DNA of 64,000 nucleotides from JALZVT01 sp039029135 (GTDB lineage Bacteria > Pseudomonadota > Gammaproteobacteria > Pseudomonadales > Azotimanducaceae), in contig JBCCGT010000009.1 in assembly GCA_039029135.1 (NCBI GenBank), positions 62,001 through 126,000 on the forward strand, in the 5' to 3' direction. Below the pieces are notes generated by a model that made no database searches, was not told the origin of the DNA, and was given only the letters and a program-made list of their open reading frames with translations. Below are positions 9,168 to 17,182 of this stretch, in pieces (positions within the stretch are counted from its first letter, which is position 1; the number at the start of each line of letters is the position of its first letter). Position numbers and translations under genes: made by a program.

Positions 9168-10625
9168 TCAGGCGTGCGCCGCTGGCGTGAGTGCCGTGGT
9201 GAGCGCCGAATAGCGCGGCTGATCGATCGCGAGCTGGTTGATCACCGCGTTGCGCAGATAGGCGATCAGCGCCGGGTCGTCGAGTTCCAGCGTGCCCTCG
9301 CGCAGCGCGTCCACCAACGCCCAGCGCAGCGCGCCGACGTCCTCACTCGCCGGCGTTTCTAGATCCAGCGCATGCAGCAGCATGAGCTCCAGCGCCTCGA
9401 GCTTAGCTCCGGCGCGCAGCTCCCGATCGACAATGTCCAGCGAGTTCGCTGCGACCCGGGCGAGAAACTGCACCCGGCCTGATGTCTGCCTCATGACATC
9501 CTCGCGCAGAAAGTCGCGCACGCTCAGCAGTAGCTCGTCGAGCCGCGGCATCTGAAACCCTGCGCTGGCGCCAGGCGCCGCCGAGCCGTCGACGATGCCG
9601 GGCTCGACCAGGGTCACGGCGCCGGGAATGAGCAGATTCACACAGTCCGCCTGACACTCCGACGAGCGCCGCCCAATGCCGGGCCGCTCCACCGTCTGAT
9701 CCGGTCCGTTGCGATAATGTTCAGCCATGCCGAGACAGCCGACGGCCCACCAGTAGGAGCCAAACACCTCCCAAAACTTCACGGCCTGGGGATCAACCGC
9801 GATCCCGGACTCGTCCTCGTAGCCGCGAAACAGATCCTCGCGCAGCCCGAAGCCACCGACGGGCTTGTCCGCCACGCCAAAGCGCCAGGAATTCGTACAG
9901 ATCCAGCCGAGATCGCGCATGGGATCGCCGATGTGCGCGACCTCCCAGTCGAGCACGGCGACGACCTCGTCGGCGTTCACCATGATGTTGCCGTTGCGAA
10001 AGTCGTTGTGCACCAGCGTCTGCCGCGCGCCGGCCGGCAGGTTGTCGAGCAGCCAGCGGGCGCTGTAGTCGATCATCGGCTGGGGCGTTTGAAAGGCGCG
10101 ATAGCGCTCCCACATCTGTTCGACGAAGGTCTCCGGCTGCAGCACCTGCAGGTGCGCGGCGAGCCCCGTGGCCTCGACGTCGATCGCGTGGATCTTCGCG
10201 AGAATCCGGCCGCAGTCGTAGGCGAGATGCTCGCGCAAGGCCGCGAAGTCCGGATGGCGCGCGATGCGCGCACCCAGCGCTTCACCATCGAGCCACTCCA
10301 TGACGAAACCTTCGCCCACACCGTCGTCGGGCGTGAGCACGTGCAAGACCTCTGGCTCGGGCACGCCAACCGCGTGTGCGGCGCTGAACATCGCGGCCTC
10401 CGCGGCGAGCCCGGGGCGGGCCTCGGCGGCCTCCTCCGACACCTCGCCGCCGGGTGCGCGGCGCATCGCGAAACGCCGCTCACCGTCGCCGGTCGCGACC
10501 ACGATGCGATAGGTCTCCTGGCTCGCGCCGCCGGACAGGCGCTCCAGTGTCGTTAGTTCCTGAAAACCCTCGACGCAGCCACGCAGAACCTCGGTCAGGG
10601 GCTCGCGCAGCTCAGCCTCGCTCAC
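9168..10625 (-). CDS. Phosphotransferase family protein (APH-like, ACAD10/11-type partner)
   Basis: A 485-residue kinase-like protein. The aminoglycoside-phosphotransferase core is clear: HNDFRNGNIMV carries the catalytic Asp and Asn, and VLDWEVAHIGDPMRDLGW the metal-binding Asp. A C-terminal extension of about 130 residues (from about 345) is predicted helical and has no motif I recognise. The gene overlaps the acyl-CoA dehydrogenase start-to-stop by 14 nt. In eukaryotic ACAD10/11 the two activities are fused, and phosphorylation of 4-hydroxyacyl-CoA followed by elimination feeds beta-oxidation. A similar role is the best inference here; antibiotic phosphorylation is unlikely. Confidence 0.85.
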   Translation of the reverse strand: MSEAELREPLTEVLRGCVEGFQELTTLERLSGGASQETYRIVVATGDGERRFAMRRAPGGEVSEEAAEARPGLAAEAAMFSAAHAVGVPEPEVLHVLTPDDGVGEGFVMEWLDGEALGARIARHPDFAALREHLAYDCGRILAKIHAIDVEATGLAAHLQVLQPETFVEQMWERYRAFQTPQPMIDYSARWLLDNLPAGARQTLVHNDFRNGNIMVNADEVVAVLDWEVAHIGDPMRDLGWICTNSWRFGVADKPVGGFGLREDLFRGYEDESGIAVDPQAVKFWEVFGSYWWAVGCLGMAEHYRNGPDQTVERPGIGRRSSECQADCVNLLIPGAVTLVEPGIVDGSAAPGASAGFQMPRLDELLLSVRDFLREDVMRQTSGRVQFLARVAANSLDIVDRELRAGAKLEALELMLLHALDLETPASEDVGALRWALVDALREGTLELDDPALIAYLRNAVINQLAIDQPRYSALTTALTPAAHA

Positions 10626-11889
10626 TCGCGACTCCCTTGGGCGCGCGCTGGTTCATGAAGCCGAACAGATAGCCCGCCACGCGGCGCATCTGTATCTCTT
10701 CCGCGCCTTCGGTAATGCGGTAGCGACGGTGGTGGCGATAGATGTGCTCGAAGGGCTTGTGTCGCGAATAGCCGAGCCCGCCGTGTACCTGCATCGCCCG
10801 GTCCGCCGCCTCGCAGCACAGCCGGTTTGACCAGTAGTTGCACATCGAGACTTTGTCGGAGACCGAAAAGGCCCCGTTTGTGTCCATCTGCCACGCCGTC
10901 TTGTGAATCAGCGCGCGCAGCATCTCGGCCTGGGTCTGCAGCTCGACCAGCGGAAACTGTATGCCCTGGTTGGTCGCCAGCGGCTTGCCGAAGGGTGCCC
11001 GCTCCTTGGCGTAGGCGATCGATTCGTTGATGCAGAACTGGGCGGCGCCGAGGCTGGACGCCGCCTGGCGGATGCGGTTTTCGTTAAAGAAATGCTGCAC
11101 CACCTGCAGCCCCTTGCCCTCGCCGCCGAAGATCGCGTCGTGCGGCACGCGCACGTCCTGCATCGAGATCCGGCCGTGATCGGTCGGCATGTTGAAGGTC
11201 CAGAGCATCTCTTCGACCTTGAAGCCCTCGGCGTCCGTCGGCGTCAGGAAAGCCGTGATGCCGTTGCCGTCGCCCTGCTTGCCGCTGGTACGGGCAAAGA
11301 TGAGGTCATACTTGGCCTTGTGGATGCCGGTGTTCCAGGTCTTGGCACCGTTGATCACCCACTCGTCGCCGTCGCGCACGGCCGTGGTCTCCATGTGGGT
11401 CGCATCGCTGCCGTGATCGGGCTCGGTGATGCCGAAGGCAAAACCACGACGCCCTTCGGCCATGTCATCGATCCAGTCGCGCTTCTGCTCTTCGGTGCCG
11501 TACAGAATCATCAGCATCAGGCCGACGTTGTTGCCGACGATGGAGTGCTCGTTCTGCAGGTCGTTGTGCAAGCCGAGTCCCTTCACCGCGAGATGTTCGC
11601 GTATGACCGCCATGTCCAGATTGCTGCCGTTCTTACCGCCGTACTCCGGTGGCATCGCATAGCGGAAGTGACCCGCGGCATCGGCGAGGCGCTTGGCCTT
11701 GTGCAGCAGCTGCTCCCATTCCTCGTTTGGCAGCCCGCCCCGCTCCCAGTCTGTGCGGGCGTCCTCGCGGCGGTGGTCGAAGAAACGAATGTTGTCGTCG
11801 GCGTTCTCGAGCGGCTTGATCACCTCATCGATGAAGGTGTCGAGTTCGTCGAGGTAGGCCGCAAGCTCGGGCGGCAGGTCGAAGTTCAT
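10612..11889 (-). CDS. Acyl-CoA dehydrogenase (ACAD10/11-like)
   Basis: A 425-residue FAD-dependent acyl-CoA dehydrogenase. It has the middle beta-domain motif FAFGITEPDHGSDATHM, the FAD/substrate stretch VINGAKTWNTG, and the C-terminal QVHGGLGYSRHKPFEHIYRHHRRYRITEG. The first gene of a pair, it overlaps the APH-like kinase by 14 nt, so they are translationally coupled. Family knowledge suggests oxidation of longer-chain or hydroxylated acyl-CoA, passing electrons to ETF. The start has ATG with a GGAGA-type sequence upstream (GGGGAGACC region). The substrate chain length cannot be inferred. Confidence 0.92.
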   Translation of the reverse strand: MNFDLPPELAAYLDELDTFIDEVIKPLENADDNIRFFDHRREDARTDWERGGLPNEEWEQLLHKAKRLADAAGHFRYAMPPEYGGKNGSNLDMAVIREHLAVKGLGLHNDLQNEHSIVGNNVGLMLMILYGTEEQKRDWIDDMAEGRRGFAFGITEPDHGSDATHMETTAVRDGDEWVINGAKTWNTGIHKAKYDLIFARTSGKQGDGNGITAFLTPTDAEGFKVEEMLWTFNMPTDHGRISMQDVRVPHDAIFGGEGKGLQVVQHFFNENRIRQAASSLGAAQFCINESIAYAKERAPFGKPLATNQGIQFPLVELQTQAEMLRALIHKTAWQMDTNGAFSVSDKVSMCNYWSNRLCCEAADRAMQVHGGLGYSRHKPFEHIYRHHRRYRITEGAEEIQMRRVAGYLFGFMNQRAPKGVASERG

Positions 11890-11948
11890 GGTTGCGCGGT
11901 CTCCCCAATGGCAATGAGAAGATCATAAACGACTCGTCCATGGGTAGT

Positions 11949-11974
11949 AGCCCGCGGAAGACGGGCCGCGGGCT
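11949..11974 (-). terminator. Hairpin directly after the GGDEF gene
   Basis: AGCCCGCGG and CCGCGGGCT form a perfect 9-bp stem with an 8-nt loop, beginning immediately after the stop codon of the minus-strand GGDEF gene. No T-tract follows, so it may terminate weakly or protect the 3' end. Confidence 0.45.
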
Positions 11975-13180
11975 CTAGTCGCCGGAGACCACCTTGTTGC
12001 GACCCGTGCGCTTGGCCTCAGCAAGATACTGGTTGGTGCGGGCCAGCAACCGGCGCAGATCGTCCTCGCGCGGATCGAAGATGCCGACGCCACAGCTAAC
12101 CGACATACGCACGCGCTCACCGTCGGGCGAGTGTGGCCGCACCTTGAGGACCCGCTTGCGGATGCGTTCCGCGAGGTTGACGAGGCTCGGCGCCTTCATC
12201 TGCACGGCCAGTACCGCAAACTCGTCGCCGTCGAGGCGAGCGCACAGGTCGGTGTCGCGAACCTCAACCTCAATGGCCCGCGCGATCAGGGACAGGGCAC
12301 GATCCCGGAAGGCGACCCCGTGCTGCTCGGCGAGCAGCTGGAAGTGATCGGCCTCGATAGAGATAACGCCAAACCGGCGTTCGGAGCGGCGGTGGCGCTG
12401 TACCTCGCGCTCCAGCTCGTCGACGAAGGCACGCTGATTGGCGAGGCCGGTGAGCTCGTCGCACAGCGTCAGCCGGTCGACGCTCGCGTTGGCGGCCTCG
12501 AGCCGCTGATCGGCGAGTTGGAGTCGCTGCGCGGCGAAGTCGTGCTCGGTCGTATCGACGAGCTGCAGCGCCCGCCCCCCGTCCGCCAGTTCGACGATGA
12601 CCACCCGATGGTTGCGCTCGACCTCGTCGCCTCGCGGTTGCCAGGTGACGCTGGTCTCGACCGCATTGCTCTGGGCAACCGGCAGCAGATCGGGCAGCGC
12701 GGTCGCAAAAGGTTCACCCAGCAGCTGCTCCTCGGGATACCCCAGCAACTCGCCGACGGCGCCATTCGCCGCGCGCACGCGAGCATCCGGGTCCAGGACA
12801 ATCACGGGATCTTCCAGCCGCTCGAACAGGGCCTCGAACGCATCCGGTGCCCCTGCAGCGTCGCCCGCTTGCAGGTAGTTGAGGATCATGGCGCCGTTTG
12901 CTGCCAGCGCGAGCCCGGCGCCAGCGGCGGGCAGGCCGCTCAGCGGCAACAGCAGGGCCGCAATGCCGAGTCCCCAGCCAAGCGCCAGCACAGCGAGTGC
13001 CGCTGCGGGCTGCTGCTCACCGCGCAGCGCGGTGAATACAGACCAAAGGGTCAAGGGGACGCACAGCGCCCAGAGGGGCAAAAGCAAGGGGTCGATCGGT
13101 CCCAAGGGGTCGTTCTCTCGCGCTCGGACAAAGCCAGACCGACGCAGGGTAGCTAAACGTAAAGGTCTGGACGGGCGCAA
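11975..13180 (-). CDS. PAS-GGDEF membrane protein, probably degenerate cyclase
   Basis: A 401-residue protein with two to three N-terminal membrane helices (about 30-100), a PAS domain (about 115-205; VIVLDPDARVRAANGA), a short coiled stretch, and a GGDEF domain (about 235-400). The signature reads DGDEF rather than GGDEF. The metal/substrate strand reads IEADHFQLLAEQHG where active enzymes have a D-x-D-x-F-K-x-x-N-D pattern, so the first Asp and the substrate Asn are missing. I infer weak or absent cyclase activity and a sensing or GTP-binding role. No EAL domain or obvious I-site is present. The open frame begins at a TTG; the true start may be a few codons in, since no ATG/GTG with a ribosome site is evident. 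Confidence 0.82.
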   Translation of the reverse strand: MRPSRPLRLATLRRSGFVRARENDPLGPIDPLLLPLWALCVPLTLWSVFTALRGEQQPAAALAVLALGWGLGIAALLLPLSGLPAAGAGLALAANGAMILNYLQAGDAAGAPDAFEALFERLEDPVIVLDPDARVRAANGAVGELLGYPEEQLLGEPFATALPDLLPVAQSNAVETSVTWQPRGDEVERNHRVVIVELADGGRALQLVDTTEHDFAAQRLQLADQRLEAANASVDRLTLCDELTGLANQRAFVDELEREVQRHRRSERRFGVISIEADHFQLLAEQHGVAFRDRALSLIARAIEVEVRDTDLCARLDGDEFAVLAVQMKAPSLVNLAERIRKRVLKVRPHSPDGERVRMSVSCGVGIFDPREDDLRRLLARTNQYLAEAKRTGRNKVVSGD

Positions 13181-13234
13181 AGATCACACCCGAGCGGCAC
13201 CGGACGGCGGCGAACGGGCGTTATGCGCGCTGCG

Positions 13235-14269
13235 TCACAGGATCAGCACACCTAGAATCACCAACAGCAGCGTCATGAGGACAATGCCCAACAACGGCGC
13301 GGTGCGCGCACGTTGCACGAGCACGCCGAGCCAGCGCTCCACCCGCGCACCGAGTCGCCGCAGCCTGGCAGCAACGCCGGGGCCGCCGGCCGCCGCCACA
13401 TCCACTTCGGTCGTCGCGGCGGTGGTTTCGCCCGAGACCAACCGCCCCGCGTCCAGGGTCTGCCACTGCGCGGCGATGTCGGCGCGCAGCGCAGCGGCCG
13501 ACTCCGCGGGACCGGCCGGGACATCGACAATGGCAACCACCACGACGCTGATGTTGTCCCGCGCCTGGGCCTGCAGCACGGCGGCCTCCAGGTCTTTGGT
13601 CAGCGCGTCTAATCGATGGGTATCGCCGCGGGCGGCCGCACTCACGCCCGCGTTCGCGAACGCCGCTCGCAGCGCCGCCTCCGGCAGCTCATCGTGCAGG
13701 CCGTCGCTGCACAGCAGCAACAGATCGCCCGATCGAACCGGTACGCGCACGACGCCCGGTCGCGGCGCGGGATCGTCGATGCCGAGCGCCTGCACGAGCA
13801 CGTGTTTCTGCGGATGACCAAACGCCTCCTCCGGGCGCACCAGGCCACTCTTGATCAGCTCCTCTAGCAGCGAGTGATCGCGGGTTAGTTGTACCAGCTC
13901 GCCCCCGCGCCAGAGATAGCCTCGGCTGTCGCCGCACCAGGCGAGCTCCGCGCTCGGCAGCGAATCGTCCGTGGGCAGGCGCAGCACGACGGCGGTGCTA
14001 CCCATCGCCTCGTGGCCGAGTGCCCGGCCCTGCTGTTGCACCGCGCCGTGGGCGCGCAGCAGCAGCGCATCCAGCGGTGCCGACGTGAGATCGTGCGCTC
14101 CCAAGAGCGCCTCGACCGCCACCTCCGCGGCGATATCGCCACGCGCGTGGCCGCCCATCCCGTCGGCGACGATCCAGACGCCGCGCGCCGGATCGCAACC
14201 GATGCGATCCTCGTTGTGTTGGTAGCGATGGCCGACGTGTGACCGGGTGCTGGTTTCGTAATGTGGCAT
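13235..14269 (-). CDS. PP2C-type Ser/Thr protein phosphatase, tail-anchored
   Basis: A 344-residue PPM/PP2C phosphatase of the Stp/PstP kind. Metal-binding motifs are in order: QHNEDR near 18, VADGMGGHARGD near 35, CSDGLHDELPE near 165 and RDNISVVVV near 228. A linker follows, then one C-terminal membrane helix (about 322-343), which suggests inner-membrane tail anchoring with the catalytic domain in the cytoplasm. Such enzymes usually oppose Hanks-type kinases or act with FHA/type VI secretion proteins, but no kinase is visible in this window. It is divergent from the ferredoxin gene. Confidence 0.9.
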   Translation of the reverse strand: MPHYETSTRSHVGHRYQHNEDRIGCDPARGVWIVADGMGGHARGDIAAEVAVEALLGAHDLTSAPLDALLLRAHGAVQQQGRALGHEAMGSTAVVLRLPTDDSLPSAELAWCGDSRGYLWRGGELVQLTRDHSLLEELIKSGLVRPEEAFGHPQKHVLVQALGIDDPAPRPGVVRVPVRSGDLLLLCSDGLHDELPEAALRAAFANAGVSAAARGDTHRLDALTKDLEAAVLQAQARDNISVVVVAIVDVPAGPAESAAALRADIAAQWQTLDAGRLVSGETTAATTEVDVAAAGGPGVAARLRRLGARVERWLGVLVQRARTAPLLGIVLMTLLLVILGVLIL

Positions 14270-14361
14270 CAGCGCTGCAGCCCGGCCGGTGCTTCCCCGC
14301 GGCGCCCGCGCACTGGTAACCTTTGATACTTCAGTGTTTGTGGGGTTTGGAGCCCGTTCGC

Positions 14362-14682
14362 ATGACCAAGATCACCCTCATCGAATTCAGCGGCGACCAG
14401 CATGAGATCGACGTCGAGAATGGACAGTCCTTGATGAATGCCGCCGTGGATAATCTGGTGCCGGGGATCGACGCCGACTGCGGCGGCGAGTGCTCCTGCG
14501 CCACCTGCCACGTCATCGTCACCGAGGAATGGTTCGAAAAGACCGGCCCCGCCGGCGATACCGAGAACTCGATGCTTGAACTGAGTCAGGAACGCGAGGA
14601 GACCTCGCGACTGTCTTGCCAGATCGAGATCAGCGACAACCTCGACGGTCTCGTGGTTCGTATTCCGGAGTTCCAGATCTAG
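14362..14682 (+). CDS. [2Fe-2S] ferredoxin (adrenodoxin/putidaredoxin type)
   Basis: A 106-residue plant/adrenodoxin-type ferredoxin. Cluster ligands are CGGECSCATC (three Cys in the spacing C-x5-C-x2-C) with the fourth in LSCQIE. MTKITLIEFSG is a typical first strand for electron donors to cytochrome P450s or ring-hydroxylating oxygenases. The start at 14362 is chosen because GGAG lies upstream and the family begins here; the TTG-initiated extension is non-homologous. No P450 or matching reductase adjoins it, so its partner is elsewhere. It converges on the SDR gene at 14731-15474. Confidence 0.93.
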   Translation: MTKITLIEFSGDQHEIDVENGQSLMNAAVDNLVPGIDADCGGECSCATCHVIVTEEWFEKTGPAGDTENSMLELSQEREETSRLSCQIEISDNLDGLVVRIPEFQI

Positions 14683-14730
14683 ACCCTCTCGCCCTCACCC
14701 GCCGGCCGCCATTCGCGCAATGAGGGCCAG

Positions 14731-15474
14731 CTACTGCCCCAGAATCCAACCACCGTCCACGTTGATCACGCCGCCGGTCATCATCGCATTGCCGGCGCAC
14801 AGCAGGATCGCATCGGCAATTTCAGCGGCCGAGACCGGACGCGGCAGCAGGTGCTTGGCGGTCGCCTGACCCAGCATCTTGCCGCGCGCCTCGGCGTCCG
14901 GACCAAACATCGGGGTATCGGTCACGCCGGGGGACACGCAGTTGATGCGACGCGGCGCGAGCTCTGGCGCCAGCGCTCGACAGAACGCCTCTATCGCACC
15001 ACCGACACTTGCGAGGGCCGACTGACCGGGTTTCGCGCGCTGGGCCGGGCTGCCCGTGACCAACACGATGCCGGCGTCGTCGGCCAAATGTGCGGCACCT
15101 ACCCGCACGGTATTGGCGTAGCCCCACAGCTTGTCGAAGGAACCGCGATAGCCGTCCAGGTCCATCTCCAGAAACGGACCCGCAGCGCGCTTGCCGCCGG
15201 TCGCGCAGTTGATGAGTAGATCGATGGGACCGTCCGCCGCCAGCTCGGCGAACAGCGCACCCAGCGCATCGATGTCGCGCGTGTCGCAGGCTGCCAGCTT
15301 GACCCCGTCGGGCACGTCGTTTGCAGCCCGTTCCGGATTGCGGCTGACCGCGGTCACGCTGACGCCGCGGGCGCTGAGCTGTTGAACCGTCGCCAGCCCG
15401 ATCCCGGATGAGCCGCCGAAAACGACGGCGCGCTTGCCGCTCAGATTGTTGGTTGCGCCTGCGCTTTGAGTCAT
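14731..15474 (-). CDS. SDR-fold protein lacking the YxxxK catalytic pair
   Basis: A 247-residue Rossmann protein of the SDR superfamily with a good cofactor motif, GGSSGIG near residue 20, and the downstream SPGVTDTPMF segment. Where active SDR enzymes have Y-x-x-x-K before the GAIEA helix, this one reads LASVGGAIEA, so the catalytic Tyr and Lys are missing. It may be inactive, regulatory, or use a different mechanism. The start at 15474 has AGGGGA spaced well upstream; the longer frame to 15612 is rejected as low-complexity. It faces the ferredoxin gene tail to tail. Confidence 0.8.
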   Translation of the reverse strand: MTQSAGATNNLSGKRAVVFGGSSGIGLATVQQLSARGVSVTAVSRNPERAANDVPDGVKLAACDTRDIDALGALFAELAADGPIDLLINCATGGKRAAGPFLEMDLDGYRGSFDKLWGYANTVRVGAAHLADDAGIVLVTGSPAQRAKPGQSALASVGGAIEAFCRALAPELAPRRINCVSPGVTDTPMFGPDAEARGKMLGQATAKHLLPRPVSAAEIADAILLCAGNAMMTGGVINVDGGWILGQ

Positions 15475-15767
15475 GGTTTTCCCCTGTCTGTTGGTACCGC
15501 CCGATGGGACGGGCGAATTGAGCTGCCGCACGCTGCGACCCCCATCGCTGCGCCGTCCCCGTTCCTCGACCGGTCTGCGTTCGCCGCTTTCTGGACGCTT
15601 ACGCGCGCCCATCTGCGCGCGACGGCCATCGGTTTGTCATGATAACCGTCGGGTGCGATGCTGTCGTGAGATCGCGGCAGCGGCGACCGGGCTTGGCCGT
15701 GGCGTTGTCGGGCAATGTGCCCAGCAACCGTCGCAGCCGACGCCGAACCTGACCCAGGGAGGCAAAC
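15475..15767. other. Divergent intergenic region, 293 bp
   Basis: Separates the minus-strand SDR gene from the plus-strand lipoprotein gene and should contain both promoters. I see no RNA gene, strong hairpin or credible small protein in it. Confidence 0.4.
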
Positions 15768-17129
15768 ATGTGGCATCCCCATACACGACCGAACAGTCGC
15801 CCCAACGGCCGCAGAATCCCAGACCCAGCATGCGGCGGCGCGACGGTCTTGCTGTTGGTCGTGATCGCTTCGTTCTCCGGCTGCGCAATCGTTCAAGGTC
15901 CGCCGCCCGGAGACGCCCCCCCAATTGCCGACCAGCGCGTATTCGAACCGCGTGGACTGCCGGCTGACGCCCCACAGACACTAGACCCCGCCGCGGTCGC
16001 TGCGGACGGGACCGGCGGCGACACAGCGCCGTCGATTATTCCAAATCCTGAAGATGTGTTGGCGCTGACGGATGAGATGCGCGACTTCGTGAATCGCATT
16101 CGCGGCCGACTGATGCGCGACCCGGATCCGGCGCGCTATCTCGCCCGGCGTCTCGAGCGCGAGGAGTTCTTTCCGGACGGCTACTACACGGAGACCACGC
16201 GCACGGCCGCTGGTGTGTTCGAGGAGCGTTCCGGCAACTGCCTCAGCTACACCAATCTGTTCATCGCACTCGCCCGCTACGCAGGCCTCGACGCGCGCTT
16301 CCAGTTCGCCCGTGTGCCGGCAAACTGGTCGTCGCAGGCGGGCTTTCTGGTGCGCTCTCGACACATCAGCGCGCGCGTCATCGAGAGCGACCTGCTCGGC
16401 GAGCGCGCGGTCACGGTCGACTTCAATCAGGTTCAAAACGTCGGCCTGTTTCCCCATCGTCTGGTGAAAGACGATTTCGCGCTCAGTTCGTTCTACAGCA
16501 ACCTCGCGGTCGACAGTCTGTACGCCCAACGCTTGCGCGAAGCCTTGCGGCTGCTGGCGCTCGCGAACGAGGTCGCCCCCGAAAATCCCGACCCCTGGGT
16601 TAATGCAGCCGTCGTCTGGTCAAGCGCCGGCAACGTTCGCAAAGCGCACAGCGCCCTCGCCGGCGCCCTCACGGTAGACCCGACGAACGAATCCGCTCTG
16701 TCTGGCCTCGCTCGCATCTTCGAGGCACGCGGCGATCAAGAACGTGCGGACTGGTACCGACAGACGATTCAGCGCAACCGCGATGCCGACCCGTACTACC
16801 AGTTTGCCCGCGCGCGCGCGGCCTTCGATAAGAACGAATTGAACGACAGCAAGACGTACATCACGCGCGCGATAACGCTGCGCGGGAGCATCGGCCACTT
16901 TCACTACCTGGCCGGCATCGTTCACTACCGGCTGGGCGACTACGACGCCGCTCGCACAGCGCTCGAGGCCGCCCATACCGTTCGGTCCCCGGTTTCCAGC
17001 GCCAAACGCGAACACACGCTGCGGCTGCTCGCCGACCTGGGTCCGCTGCCCGTGGACAACGAGATGTGCACCGATGCAAACCCCGGGTGCAGTTCGCGCT
17101 TACCGCCGGGTGGTCTGCCGCCTAACTAG
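15768..17129 (+). CDS. Transglutaminase-like/TPR lipoprotein
   Basis: A 453-residue envelope protein. The basic N-terminus and hydrophobic stretch end in a lipobox (FSGC, near residue 38). A transglutaminase-like segment follows at about 140-215 (ERSGNCLSYTNLFIALARYAGL carries the Cys; the following HISARV and DFNQV stretches fit the His/Asp positions). Four or five TPR-like helix pairs fill about 245-425. Proteins of this layout are seen as peptidase-like or peptidoglycan-associated factors; the reaction is not known to me. A strong AGGGAGGC ribosome site precedes the ATG. It ends in a clear terminator. Confidence 0.75.
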   Translation: MWHPHTRPNSRPNGRRIPDPACGGATVLLLVVIASFSGCAIVQGPPPGDAPPIADQRVFEPRGLPADAPQTLDPAAVAADGTGGDTAPSIIPNPEDVLALTDEMRDFVNRIRGRLMRDPDPARYLARRLEREEFFPDGYYTETTRTAAGVFEERSGNCLSYTNLFIALARYAGLDARFQFARVPANWSSQAGFLVRSRHISARVIESDLLGERAVTVDFNQVQNVGLFPHRLVKDDFALSSFYSNLAVDSLYAQRLREALRLLALANEVAPENPDPWVNAAVVWSSAGNVRKAHSALAGALTVDPTNESALSGLARIFEARGDQERADWYRQTIQRNRDADPYYQFARARAAFDKNELNDSKTYITRAITLRGSIGHFHYLAGIVHYRLGDYDAARTALEAAHTVRSPVSSAKREHTLRLLADLGPLPVDNEMCTDANPGCSSRLPPGGLPPN

Positions 17130-17138
17130 CCCTTGCTT

Positions 17139-17171
17139 GGCTCGCGCTATTGCGCGAGCCCGCGCAGTTTT
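17139..17171 (+). terminator. Rho-independent terminator
   Basis: GGCTCGCGC, loop TATT, GCGCGAGCC: a perfect 9-bp stem at 17139-17160, followed by a short T-run at 17168-17171. It lies just after the lipoprotein stop codon in the gap before the convergent gltS-like gene. Confidence 0.7.
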
Positions 17172-17182
17172 GATTAAGAACC

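Noticed and set aside
10903..11928. Plus-strand frame of about 340 codons opposite the acyl-CoA dehydrogenase
   Set aside because: Shadow frame of a certain gene, no start signal or motif.
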